DNA from: Pithys albifrons albifrons
Lineage: Eukaryota > Chordata > Aves > Passeriformes > Thamnophilidae
NCBI RefSeq assembly: GCF_047495875.1
Contig: NC_092480.1
Coordinates: forward strand, 930,001 to 994,000
Reading direction: 5' to 3'
Length of the DNA stretch: 64,000 bases
In this document: positions 1 through 15,299 of the stretch, in pieces
How positions within the stretch are numbered: position 1 is the stretch's first letter
How the letters are laid out: each line of letters begins with the position of its first letter
Position numbers and translations under genes: made by a program
Notes under the pieces: generated by a model
Databases searched by the model: none
What the model was told of the DNA's origin: nothing
Seen by the model: only the letters and a program-made list of their open reading frames with translations

Positions 1-1376
1 GTAATTTGCCATCACATTTGAGGATTGTTACACTGAACAGACAGGGAAAAAACAAAATACAAATATTGCCAAAAAACTTGGGGTTTGTAACATTTAAGAA
101 GCTGCAGAAAGTGACACTTTCTCCTCGTTCAAAATGAGCCACCTGTAAACCACTCTTACCTTACAAAAGCTTTTCCATATACCTTGATCTATTGAGTTCC
201 TCATTAATTTTCTAAAGATCCAAACACAAAGCCAGTGCTGACTGACTCTCCCTCTCTGAAATTTGATTTCTTTGCACATGGCAGGCCCCATGTTATTTTA
301 CTTCCAGCCAAGCTGCACAAAGTCTGCAAGTATCAAGAATACCACCATGGCTTCCATGAAGCTTAAAACATTCTCTCATCTTTTTTTGCCCAAGAAAGAC
401 CTGCTGACAGCACTGGCATTAGTCTAAGAGCAGATTTCAAAGACTTAAATGCTGTGCTTTTACATCAGTGCTTGGACTATTGCTGCGAGGGAATGAAGCC
501 TTGGATATCAAAAAATTGCAATTCCTTCAAGTACAAGTAAGGAATTCAGCTACTAAAAGAGGGCAGAGGACTGAAAGAAGAGGTTAATTTTATAAAGCTG
601 TACTGCCAGGGGAGCAGGCAAGCAGCAGGGAAAGCTTTACAGAAATAACAGGGCAATAAAAACTTCAATTAATTGGGTATAGGGAGGCAGATTTCAGTCT
701 ACAGTCAAGGCACATCTGTCCATTGACTTCAGGCTACATCATGACATGGCACAACATTCCTGAAGACTCCAAACCTGGGGGACACTCACAGCTCTAAAGC
801 CAAATTCCAGAATGCTGCTGCATTTTCTCCCCTGTGCACCAGCTCAGAGGTTCCACACACTCCCAGCATAAATCCTGCAGTCCCTGAGCCCCTTCCTCAC
901 ACTCCCAGGGCTGCCTGTGAGGGTCAACAAGCCCAACATCTCCAGAGGGCTCAGCTCTGCTCCCCAGCACTGCAGGATTTGCAGCCAGATTTAAGAGTTA
1001 CATGCAAACAACCAAATTGGCTTAACTATTTATAGAATCAGACTTTTGGCCTGCTGGATCCCTGGCAAAATGCTGTGACCAGAAGCAGAGTGGCTGTTCT
1101 TTACCAACACAACACTGCAGGTCTTTCCTTGGCTCCACACGGGTCCAGAGGTGCTGGTACAGGACAGGCCCTCCTTCCCTTCTGGGTTTATCCATGCTTG
1201 GCTCACAGAAATCCTTGGTGGTGCCCAGGTCTCTTAAGCATCACTGACAGAAATGTTTTCTTCTTCTCTAGTTTGAGGAGCAGCCTTTGCTCACTTACAC
1301 TCATCCAAAATACACAATGCAACTTAAGAACAGCAGCTGAAGAGAGGAAGCAAATTCCTCATATAATTAAATAATC
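1..1376. other. Non-coding stretch, nothing recognised
   Basis: No open frame here resembles a known protein, and I see no repeat family, RNA gene or promoter that I could defend. By human synteny the next gene to the left would be ARHGEF12 in the same orientation, so this would be spacer between TLCD5 and ARHGEF12. That placement is inference. Confidence 0.4.
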
Positions 1377-1382
1377 TTTATT
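1377..1382 (-). terminator. Candidate poly(A) signal of TLCD5
   Basis: TTTATT on the plus strand reads AATAAA on the minus strand, followed by A/T-rich sequence. It is the first exact AATAAA I found downstream of the TLCD5 stop codon at 4069, which would imply a 3' UTR of about 2.7 kb. An ATTAAA variant near 2783-2788 is an alternative. No transcript evidence is available. Confidence 0.25.
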
Positions 1383-4068
1383 TTATAAAACATCATACAA
1401 AGCATCTACACCATTCACTGGTGGAACATTAGTTGCTATTACACAGTAATTCAAACACAAGTTATTGTTTCACTCTAGTTCTGCAGTTTCCTTTTGCAGT
1501 TTGCTCTGGCCACCCTGGACTAGCCTGAGGACAGGTCTCACCCTGTGCTCCACAGCCTGGGAGTTGGACTTGTGAGTCTGTGCTGGAGCCATGGACAGAC
1601 TGTGAGGCCTTGCTCTGAGATGTTACTGTAGCTCTGCTTCATAAAGCCATTCTTAGCTCCCCTTTTGTTTCCTGGTGCTTTCATTTAACTTCTAAAGCCA
1701 TTGACCAATGTTCTCCTTCCAACCAGGTTCCCCCCAGCCCAAAGAAGGGGATCACTGAGCCATTATATTTGGAAACAGCTCCATCCAAGGTGTTGCACAG
1801 GTACCTGCAGTCACTGCATCCTTATTCCCCTGGGCAGGGGTGGGCTGGCCACCCCCAGCAGAGCTGTGACCACACATGAACTGCACACCAGAGCTCAGAG
1901 CCCAAATCATCAGGAAACCCTACATTTCATCAGGGCTTGCTGCTGAAAGCCTCATTCCCTGGTCAGCCTGGCTGCTCACACTCCTTTGGTTCCAGATTCA
2001 CTGCAATCCTCACTGGGAAAACCCACCTGACATCCCTCCTTCAGCCTGGGGGGTCCCTGGGGAGGAGAAGCAGCACAGCTGATCCTCACCTGCTGAGTCC
2101 CTCTGACTCCTGCCCACAAGCACCTCTGCAAACACCTCAGACTCTGCTTTTGGGAGGTGAGCAGATGCTGGGGAGTGCCATGCTCAGGTGACAAAGGGCT
2201 GCTGATGGGTCATGGTGAGAAATGCTTTCCTCAAAGCAGCAGCAGTTGGCTGTCATACAGCTCAGAGGTGGCTCAGAGTCAAATGGAGACACCCACGAGG
2301 TAGGTAATGCTGTGCCCACTCCAGACAGTGGGTAAACTGGGGCAAAAAGGCTCCCTTGCCATGCTCAACAGAGCTGGGGAAGAACCAGCAAGCCCCAGGT
2401 AGCCCTTCTTGTCTCCCCTCAAGGCCCAGAAGTGCTAAACGAGTCAAGTTTCCTTTTCAGGACCAGCTCACCAGTTGGCTCTGCTCATCTGAAGGGCTTT
2501 TTTGGGGCTCTTCAGGTCTTTGGCTGCAGCAGGCAGGGCTCAGACTCTGCTGCACTGATGGGCTGGTGCTGAGGCTCACATGAAATGGTCCTAATAATGA
2601 CAGCAACGACAAAGGAACAGCTGAGGAACATGCAGTGAAATATCAACACCAGAAGCTGCCAACTGGGGAAAACTTTTCTCTGCAAATGGGACTAGATAAG
2701 TAATGCTTATTTTTTCTCCCAGTCAGATTCACTTTTTTTTTTTTTTGTTTAAAAAAGGCCACATTCTGTGCCTCTCTGCTCCTTTAATTAGGAAGCTGTA
2801 AAATAAGTCTCTCTGACCCTATAAATGCTCATTTTATAAAGTGACACAGATGCAATGAGGGAGACAAAGTGAACTCAAAGCCCAGGGCTCAAGGCATCAG
2901 TTCAGATGAAGGAGAGCCAAGATCAGGTTCTGGCTTCCACAGGACAGATCTGGAGCTGGGCAGCTCCTCCACCCCAGCCACTGGGTTTGGAGATGCATGT
3001 TGACCACTCCTCAACCAGAAATCCCAGTTTGGATTTGGATCAATAAGCACAGCAGAGGAATTTTGGTGGTCTGTGGACAATCAGGGCTTGGCCCATCAGG
3101 CAGAAAACCCTTTGCTGGCAAGTCCTGATGGAACTTCTCATAATGGAGAGTGCTGATCACTCAGGGAGCTAAAAGGAGTGTTTGTAAGGGGTGGGTGGAG
3201 TTCCAACAGTCAGGGATGAAGAGGGAAAAAACAGAAGAGCATTTTCCATCAAGGGCTGTGTCTTTGGGTGTAACCACAGAGCACCCAGTCCTGTAAGGTG
3301 CCAGTGCTGGCTGGAGCTTCTGAACACTACAGAAAAATAAGTTATCAATATGTTAATAAATAAGTTATTAAAAGGAATTAGAAAGGGTAGGAAACAACAA
3401 CCTACCTAAAATACTGATTTTTCTAGAGTCACACACTAGCTCAACCACCAAAGCCGCTTCTCCCAAGGGGAACACCAGGATAATGAAGGAATTGCAGATA
3501 ACAACCATCACTCTGCATTTATGTAGCACCTCTCAAGTGAAAATCTGAAAGTGCATAACACAGATGGATCAGCTCCATCACCCCCAAGTCACAGCTGGGG
3601 AATTAGGCACAGAGCTGGAGTTATGTGACTTGCCCAAGGTCACATAAGGAGGTGGTGGAAGAGCCAGGAATCCAGCTTTGATGCAACCCGAGAAGATGCT
3701 TCTTCCTAAGAGGATGAAGAGTCACTCTGGCTGTCTAGGCTGTACAGGACATGAACACCAAGGCCTCCTCTCTTCCAAGATTCAACCACTGCTGAAGGAG
3801 TTACTGCTACCACCACTACTCACACCTGCACTAGTTATGTTCAGTATGTATAATTAGCCCTTCTTTCCCTCGTGCCATCCCAGCCCCTGCCAGGCCAAGC
3901 CCTGCAGACCCAAAGCATCCATGGCACAGCTCCATGGATTTCACTGGAGCTACGCCAGGGATAACTCTGGCTCCAGAGCTGCCATCGTGTGTTGGCTCCT
4001 CTCCTGCCAGTGGCATTTCAGGCACATCCCCTCCTTGGAGCTCGAGGAAGTCTCTACTCAGCGTCCCC
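1383..4068 (-). other. Probable TLCD5 3' UTR / downstream flank
   Basis: No coding sequence is recognised between the TLCD5 stop codon and the candidate poly(A) signal. The stretch contains a short T-run near 2732 and a MIR-type SINE at about 3515-3690. Assignment as 3' UTR rests only on the absence of an earlier AATAAA. Confidence 0.3.
3515..3690 (+). mobile_element. MIR-type SINE relic
   Basis: The plus strand reads like a diverged MIR core and 3' part. A GGGGAATTAGGCACAGAG-like stretch near 3598 is followed by GTGACTTGCCCAAGGTCACA (about 3626-3645) and then AGAGCCAGGAATCCAGC-like sequence near 3660. This order matches the MIR consensus (GAAACTGAGGCACAGAG, then TGACTTGCCCAAGGTCACA, then GCAGAGCCAGGA) as I know it. 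MIR is an ancient amniote tRNA-derived SINE that has long been inactive, so a copy this readable in a bird is old. The 5' boundary is uncertain. Confidence 0.75.
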
Positions 4069-6840
<2,772 letters not shown>

Positions 6841-6895
6841 TGTGGATTATGTCTGTGCCTGCATGTCAGAAAGGCCAATATAATTTAAACCCCAC

Positions 6896-7170
6896 CAATA
6901 ATTCTATACTAATAAATAATTCTATACTAATAAATAATTCTATACTAATAAATAATTCTATACTAATAAATATAGATATATAAATATATAATATACAATA
7001 ATAATGTCTAAAATATATATTCTAGACCTTTAAATATTGTACTATTATATATTATTCTATATAATGTATCAAACAATATATGGAATAGTATAGAAAATAT
7101 ATAATACATATATTATTTTTATATAATATTATCATGTCTATTGGTTTATATATTTTCTATATATATTGTA
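6896..7170. repeat. A/T-rich tandem repeat block
   Basis: An 18-bp unit built on AATAATTCTATACTAAT is repeated about four times (6896-6972), followed by imperfect TATA-rich sequence to about 7170. It lies in the presumed TLCD5 5' intron, close to the CpG-rich promoter. Confidence 0.8.
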
Positions 7171-7394
7171 TTATTATTATTTGTATCAGCTGCAGCCACG
7201 TGGGCCTGCAATGAAAGCAGGTTCTACAATAAACGCAGGTGCCTAAACACCTAGTGCAGAACAGTGAGGAAGAGCTTCAAAACCCGATGGGCACCTCCTA
7301 GTCCGTTACTTCCTTTTTAATTCCCCCCCCCCCTTTTTTTTGTAGCACAAATAAGAAAGCGGAGGATCCCAGAGACCACAACACAGGCGGAACA

Positions 7395-7660
7395 AACCGC
7401 ACCCCAGGGGCGCAGCCCGGCCCCATCCTCCATCCCGCATCCCGCACCCTCCATCCCGCACCGCATCGCGCATCCCGCACCCCCCATCCCGCTCCTCGCA
7501 TCCCCCATCCCGCCCATCCCCGGTGCTCCCGCCCCACCTGCCGCGGGCCCGGCGGCTCCTCCGGCCTCGCTCCGCTCCGGCGGCTCCCAGAGCTCCGGCC
7601 CTGCCTGGCCCCGCACACCCACCCGCAGCGCCCGCACAACGCGGCGGCGGCCGAGGGGCA
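7395..7660 (-). promoter_or_regulatory. CpG-rich promoter and 5' UTR exon of TLCD5
   Basis: The sequence is markedly GC- and CpG-rich (GCGGGCCCGG, CCGCAGCGCCCGC and similar). On the minus strand a plausible donor GCGGCAG|GTGGGGC has its last exon base at 7538, which could splice to the TLCD5 acceptor at 5522. That would make about 7538-7650 a non-coding first exon. The start site cannot be seen directly. Confidence 0.45.
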
Positions 7661-7674
7661 CCTGGCGGCGGGGA

Positions 7675-8065
7675 GGAGGGACCGCAGGGATGGCACCGGG
7701 ATGGCAGGGCTGGAGGAGGGACCGCACGGATGGCACCGGGATGGCAGCGGGATGGCAGGGCTGGAGGAGGGACCGCAGGGATGGGATCGGGATGGCAGCG
7801 GGATGGCAGGGCTGGAGGAGGGACCGCACGGATGGCACCGGGATGGAACCGGGATGGCAGGGCTGGAGGAGGGACCGCACGGATGGCACCGGGATGGAAC
7901 CGGGATGGAACGGGGATGGCAGGGCTGGAGGAGGAACCGCAGGGATGGGATCGGGATGGAACCGGGATGGAACGGGGATGGCAGGGCTGAAGGAGGGACC
8001 ACGAGGATGGAGAAGGGATGGCAGCGCTAAGATACGGATGGTAGGGCTGGAACAGGGACCGCCCG
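7675..8065. repeat. GC-rich minisatellite upstream of TLCD5
   Basis: Imperfect tandem units combine GGGATGGCA, CCGGGATGG and GGGCTGGAGGAGGGACCGCA modules in units of roughly 40-70 bp, varying by the number of GGGATGG inserts. Long open frames on both strands here follow from the repeat and are not genes. The array begins directly upstream of the CpG-rich presumed promoter. Confidence 0.9.
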
Positions 8066-8116
8066 CAGGCTCCGCAGCACATCCCTGCATGCCCGGCCCT
8101 ACCGCGCCCAGGGGTC

Positions 8117-8525
8117 ATGGAATATCCTCAGCTGGAGAGACACACAAGGATCATCAAATCCAGCCCCTGGCCCTGCACAGACACCCCAACAATCCCACCC
8201 TGTCCCTCAGAGCGTTGTCCAAACCCTCCTGGAGCTCCGGCAGCCTCGGGGCTTTGCCCACTGCCCTGTGGAGCCTGGTCAGTGCCCACCACCCTCTGGG
8301 GGAAGAACCTTTTCCTGAGATCCAACCTAACCCTCCCTGGCTCAACTCCAGCCATTCCCTGGTCCTGTCCCTGGTCACAGAGAGCAGAAATCAGTGCCTG
8401 TCCCTCTGCAGCCCCTCCTTAGGAAGCTGCAGATGAGTCTCCTCTCAGTCTCCTCCAGGCTGAACAAGCCAAGTGACCTCAGCAATTGCTCACATGGCCC
8501 TTTAGACCCTTCACCATCTTCCCAG
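8117..8525 (-). mobile_element. CR1 LINE 3' fragment (antisense)
   Basis: The plus strand shows the reverse complement of a CR1 3' region: GGATCATCAAATCCAGCCCC, then CCAAACCCTCCTGGAGCTCC, then GGGGGAAGAACCTTTTCCTG, then CAGGCTGAACAAGCCAAGTG. It is 5'-truncated, as CR1 copies usually are, and encodes no intact protein. Confidence 0.9.
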
Positions 8526-10011
8526 CCCTGCTCACAGCACAAGTTCCTGTCCCCACAGGGCACACAGAGCATCACTTTGGCCTGGGGACACAGGAAATCA
8601 GTGCCACACCCCCACCTCTGGTGTGTGGAGCAGAGATAACAGGCACAGGCACTCCGTGGGGTTGTCTCACTCACAGCCAGGCAGTGCCTGGTGTGCACAG
8701 GCTGCTCTGCAGAGCTCCCAAAGCTGTGCCACCCCAGGTCCGGGGCAATGTGCCCTGCAGGGTTCAGCATCCAGCCAGGCAGCTGCAGCGGGCACAGCCC
8801 GGGAGGGCACAGCCCTGCCCTGCAACCCCCTCCTGGCAGTGCTGAGGCAGCAGTTCCCAAGCCCAGCACTTTCCCCTCACTGCAGCCATTCAGTGCTCAC
8901 CATCCCCTGTCCTGCCTTCTGCAACCAGAGCAGCAAGGGCAGGGTTTGTGCAGGACACCTAAAGCAGGTACAAAACCTCCTCCAACCAACACACCAACTC
9001 CTTCCATACACTGAATTTAAAACAAGCTCTCACACCCAAAACAGGGCCTTGTTTTTTCCCTTCATCCTGTCAAGTTTCACCTTTTAAAATACAGATGGTG
9101 GGAGTGGCTTAACCTGCCTCTTACAGCACTTACAATAAGTGTTTTCAGCTGGATATTCAACAAGATAGAGATCTTACTTTTCCAGTTCAGGCCAGCTACA
9201 GATTCCTATTGCTACAAGATGCTCATCCTTCTGCTATTTCAGCACATCCTCATGAGCATTAATAGTGCACTTCCTTCCCTGACCAACCTTCGGTCTCAGC
9301 TTACTTTCCTCCACCTCTGTTGGACCAGACCCCTTCCAGCATCCTCAGTAACTCCTGAGGTGAAGCTGTTCTCATGCTTAGTTTAGGATCAAAAAAAGGT
9401 GCTGACAGAGAACTGTAAGGCTGTTTCCAAAATGATCAGGGAACAGGTTTAGGTCAGATATTAGGATGAAACCTCTCAGCAGTGACTTGGGACATCTCAT
9501 GACAGTGAAGATCCTCCCAGGCTTCCAGTTGCTTCTCTCAGCACAGTGTGGCCAAGTTCTGCTGCAATCCCAACCTTCTGAATGGTCACTGCCAGGATGA
9601 AACCCAGCAGAGAGGCATTGGTGCTGCAGAGAAAAAAGGCCACCTGGGAGATGCAGATCCTGGCCAGAATTGAAGTTACCCCATGATCCTGTGTCCATCA
9701 AGGGCAAACAGCTCAGTGTGATGGCTCCTGAGTTCCCTGCAGGGCTGACTCAGTGGCAAGGCAGGTTCTGGGGCCATTAGTCACAAATCTGAGCCTCAGC
9801 TGCCCCTCACACCTCAAGCCTGACCTGCAGAGCACATGGCCCAGGCTGAGCTTGTTTCCTCCCCAGCTCACTCCTTCCTGAACTGCAGGAGCCAGTGGGA
9901 GCTGAAGTTCCTCCAGCCCGTTTGCCTCAGTTCCTTCAGCTGACTCCCTCAGACCCAGGGGAAAAAAAAGAACATTACAGCAACCATTTCTTTTTAGAAA
10001 GAGAACATAAT
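8526..10011. other. Intergenic, nothing firm
   Basis: This lies between the CR1 fragment and the candidate 3' end of the TLCD5-like gene. Around 9400-9560 there may be a badly decayed CR1 fragment (AGGTCAGATATTAGGATGAA resembles a CR1 phrase), but I would not call it. Confidence 0.3.
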
Positions 10012-10017
10012 TTTATT
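10012..10017 (-). terminator. Candidate poly(A) signal, TLCD5-like gene
   Basis: TTTATT on plus equals AATAAA on minus, about 1.5 kb downstream of the stop codon at 11543. A second AATAAA on the minus strand at 10852-10847 would give a 0.7-kb 3' UTR. I cannot choose between them from sequence alone. Confidence 0.3.
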
Positions 10018-11542
10018 AGAAGGCTCATCACTCATAGTTCTAGGAAGAGCACAGTGCCATCTGTGAGGCCCCCAGAGCCAGCCCAGCAGGAGGAAAAGGC
10101 TCCTGCTTCCCTAAATATTGCCCCTTCCACTCCTGAGGAGTCACAGCTGCAGCTCTTCAGTGGACATGTCAAAAGGGAGGTTATTTCAGGTCGTTTTCTA
10201 ATCTCTCCAAACACCCTCCTCTAACCCCCACCCAAGGCTGATATCTGCCCAAAAAATGCTAAATGAGTGAGGCAGGAGGCACTGCAGGAGCTGATGGTGC
10301 TGCAGCCCCAGAGCAGCCGTGCTCCCACTGCTCCCTCTGCAGCAGGAGGGACCCCTCACCCCTGGGACACCCACACAGGCTCTTGCAGGGGCTCTTCAGC
10401 TCCAGGAGGAGCCTCCTGGAAACTCTTGGAAAGCAGCAACAAGCCCTGCAGGCAACACAAGGCCGTTTGTTTCTCAGCTCTAAGTGAGGCTTTTATAGGA
10501 GAGTAATTCTCAATTGCAGCCTTAACCAGAGGGAAATTCACATTAAAACCCCAGGGAAAAATGTCAGAACGCAATTCTGAGAGGTAAAGAATACAAGAGA
10601 ACTAGTCCATACTCCAGGCCCTGCTGTTACAGAGCAGATGTTTCACTGAGTTCTGTCTTATCACCACTGTCACCCCTGAAGAATAATCACGTGTTTGAGC
10701 CATGAATTCAGCTTTAGTGGCTTGTACATGAGCCAACCCCAGCACAGGAGGAGCATCCAGGGGGGCTCCTCCATCCTCTCCACCCACAAAAAGCCTGATT
10801 ACTCTTTTTAAGCAACCCAAGGCCAGGAGAACACCTGCCTATGAAGTTTATTGGCCCAAGCCTAATTCCTGGCTCTTGTTTACAAGGGCCTGAGCCAGTC
10901 CCAGTGAGGTCACACTGCTCTAAGATCAGTATCTGACTGAATGCAAGTATTAAAAAAAAAAAAAAAAAAGAAAAGGAAATGTATCATTAAAAACAATGAG
11001 GTAAAACTTTGCCCCACCTCAAGGACCATCACTCCACACACGGAAAGGACAACTCTTCTACACCCCTGAAAGCACTTCAGTCTCCTTCAGAGGCTTTCAT
11101 TCAAGTACTCAGGAAAGCACCTTGTCCAAATCCAGGATTAAGGAGAGTGAGGCTCAGCAATCTCTGCAGGTCACAGCCCCACCCAGCCCCACTGGCAGGG
11201 AGTGGGATTTTTCATCTTTGATTTTCTGTGCACTGTAAAATGATTCTACCTTGGAAATGGTGACAGAACATACAGACTGTGCAGTTATTGGTTGCAGAGT
11301 GAACAGGTGGCATTGCCACTGTCCTTGGGGCTCTACCATTGCTGGAGAAGTCAGGGAATCAGTGTCTGGTTCCTCAGATTTCCACTCCAGTCCTCTTCTC
11401 CCATCTCCTCCATGTTCCATCCACTGATCCATCTCCTCCAGGGGTAGCAAACCAGTGCCAGGACATCAGTTTAGGAGTTCTTTGCACAGGAATAAGCTTC
11501 AGTAGGCAGGACCCAAGCCTTGGGATTGTCTTCCTTGACCCC

Positions 11543-12918
<1,376 letters not shown>

Positions 12919-13293
12919 CCTGCTGAGCGCAGAGGGACAGAGTGAGGGGGGCAGAGCCGCTCAGCGAGCCGTGCCCATCCCCACCCTCTGCCTCGGTACC
13001 AACCCCAGAGAGGGGAAAAAACCCACCCAAACAAACCCAAAACACACACCAGCAAAACAATCCAGCCAAGAACCTCGCCCTCCCCGCCCTGGGCACGGTG
13101 CCCTCCCGAGCACCCCTTCAGCACCGAATGGCCAAAGCCCGAAGGGGAAAATCACAACCTCAGCCCTCCCGGTGCCAAAGCGCCTCTGCCCTCCCCGATC
13201 GCTCCTCTCCCTCGGGGTCCGGGACCCCCGGGGGAACCAGACCCCATCCCCAGCACGGGCTGGGGTTCCCCGACGGCCCGACATCCCCGCGGG

Positions 13294-13450
13294 CCTTACC
13301 CCGGTCCGGGCGATGCTCCCGCCCCGCCGGCACCGGCCGCTCTCCAGCTGCGCTGAGGGACCTGCGCCCGCTCCGGGGCTGCCCGGGCTGGGAGGCGGTG
13401 CCGGCACATCCAGAAGCTTTTATCTGCCCTGCCCTGCCCTGCCCTGCCGT
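13294..13450 (-). promoter_or_regulatory. Putative promoter and 5' UTR exon, TLCD5-like gene
   Basis: The region is CpG-rich. A TATA-like GATAAAAG lies on the minus strand at 13424-13417, and a good donor (GACCGGG|GTAAGGC, last exon base 13300) lies about 90 nt beyond the expected start near 13390. That first exon would splice to the acceptor at 12920. A short CCCTG tandem run (about 13425-13450) lies just upstream of the TATA-like box. Confidence 0.45.
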
Positions 13451-13486
13451 GCGCTGCCCGCCCCGGCCGGGCGCCGCGACATCTCC

Positions 13487-13946
13487 GCAGGATGCTCCCC
13501 TCCATCCCCCTGGGTGCTCTACTTGCATCCCCCCAGGATGCTCCCACTCCATCCCCTCTGGATGCTTCCCCTGCATCCCCCCTGGGTGTTCCCCCTGCAT
13601 CCCCCCTGGGTGCTCCCCCTGTATTCCCCCTGGGTGCTCCCACTCCATCCCCCCTGGATGCTCCCCCTGTGTCCTCCCCCTCCATCCCCTCTGGATCCTC
13701 CCACTCCATCCCCTCTGGATGCTTCCCCTGCATCCCCCCTGGATGCTCCCCCTGCATCCCCCCTGGATGCTCCCCCTGCATCCTCCTGGGTGTTCCCACT
13801 CCATCCTCCCAGGATGCTCCCCCTGCATCCTCCTGGGTGTTCTCCCTGCATCCCCCTGGGTGCTCCCACTCCATCCCCCAGGATGCTCCCCCTGTATTCC
13901 CCCTGGATGTTCCCCCTGCCTCCCCCCTGGGTGCTCCCCCTGCAGG
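13487..13946. repeat. C-rich minisatellite upstream of TLCD5-like gene
   Basis: Imperfect tandem units of about 24-27 bp are built on CCCCCTGCATCCCCCCTGG and GGTGCTCCCACTCCATCCC. The strands are strongly asymmetric, with the minus strand carrying repeated GGGGGG and GGGGG runs. Long open frames across it are artefacts of the unit. It begins about 60 bp upstream of the TATA-like box. Confidence 0.92.
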
Positions 13947-14091
13947 TAACAGATGAATGGGGCTGCACCCCTTACACTCACAAGGGACAGGGATGGGACC
14001 CCAGAGGTGTTTTCAGACACAGACTCAGCTCAGAGTTGGCCCTTCACTCACTCCTGGGGTTCATGGCACTGATGCTCAAGTCCTGATGGTA

Positions 14092-14239
14092 GAGGAGAGT
14101 GGGGCACAGAGCCTGGCACTGCCCAGGCACAAGGGCCATCTTGGTGCCAGCTCAGGTTGTTCATTTCTCCTGGGAGGAGAGTGGGGCACAGAGCCTGGCA
14201 CTGCCCAGGCACAAGGGCCATCTTGGTGCCAGCTCAGGT
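14092..14239. repeat. Direct repeat, 66 bp twice
   Basis: Two nearly identical 66-bp copies (14092-14157 and 14174-14239) start GAGGAGAGTGGGGCACAGAG and end GTGCCAGCTCAGGT, separated by 16 bp. This is a simple local duplication in the spacer between POU2F3 and the TLCD5-like gene. Confidence 0.9.
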
Positions 14240-14737
14240 AGCTCAGGAGGTTCTTACAGCACAGTGTGAGTAACTGCTCCCTGCATTGTTTATCTGTGGC
14301 TGTGGGAGTGACTCTTACTATTGGAAAGCTGGAATTTCCTGCTGTGTTTATTTTTAATCCCTTAGATGTTCCTGTGAGGCTGGAAGGATTCCTAGATGAC
14401 AGGGCACCAAGATATTTCTCTTCCAGCTGGAGCTTTCCTTGTGAAGCAAACGAGCTGCTGGTGTTTGTTTTCCCCTTCAGGCCCAGTTTGTCAATAAATC
14501 CCAGAGATCTGTCGTTGTGTTCATACACTCTGTGCAGGAGATCAGCTCTCAGGATGTGTTTGCACAGCACCTGGCACGGCTGGCCTTTGATCTTGGCAGC
14601 AGCACCAATGTGCAGACACTGTTATTCAACATGGAATACACTGGGAATTTCCCTCCCAGCTTCCAGAAGTAACATTCCAAATTTATGCAGTGCCTTTTTT
14701 AGGAGGGAGAAAATTACTTTGAGGAATTTCTGAAAAC

Positions 14738-14880
14738 TAAATGGAAGAGTCCTTGAAACAAAGATGTCCCATCCCTGGGAGTGTCCCAGGCCAGGCTGGA
14801 CAGGGCTTGGAGCCACCTGGGCTAGTGGGAGGTGTCCCTGCCCATGGCAGGGGTGGAATGGGATGGTCTCTTGTGTGTAA
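14738..14880 (+). mobile_element. CR1 LINE 3' fragment
   Basis: The phrases GGCCAGGCTGGACAGGGCTT, TGGAGCCACCTGGGCTAGTG and GGGTGGAATGGGATGGTCTC match a CR1 3'-end subfamily in sense orientation. It is short and truncated. Confidence 0.75.
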
Positions 14881-15299
14881 GGTAATTTTTTTCCTCAAAA
14901 ACCCTGTCATTAGGGCACACCACTGAAAAACCTGCCCTGTTAATTCCTGTCACTCTGTTGAGGGCAGTTCTTGCAGGGAAGCCCCTGGTAGAGACCATAA
15001 GAAGCTCAAGGACTCTCCCAAGAAGAGCCACCCACACATCTGACCCAAACCTGAGACAGCTCAGCTTTGGAACAATTATATTCAAATAATTCATTTCATG
15101 TTCCTAAATACAACTGGAAAGCAACAGAGAACAAGGCTTGAAATGAACCCTCCAAGCATGTAAGGAAATTTAATTCATGGCAGAAAGAAGGGCTGGAGAT
15201 CAGGAGAGCTGGATGAGCACCACCCATCTACAGTTCTTGCTTTCCCAACATTAAATGGTTTCTTTGTAATCACAAGACATTTTGTTGGAAAAACAAAGG

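Noticed and set aside
9378..9707. Possible CR1 or gene fragment
   Set aside because: Only one phrase resembles CR1. The 109-codon frame shows no recognisable domain.
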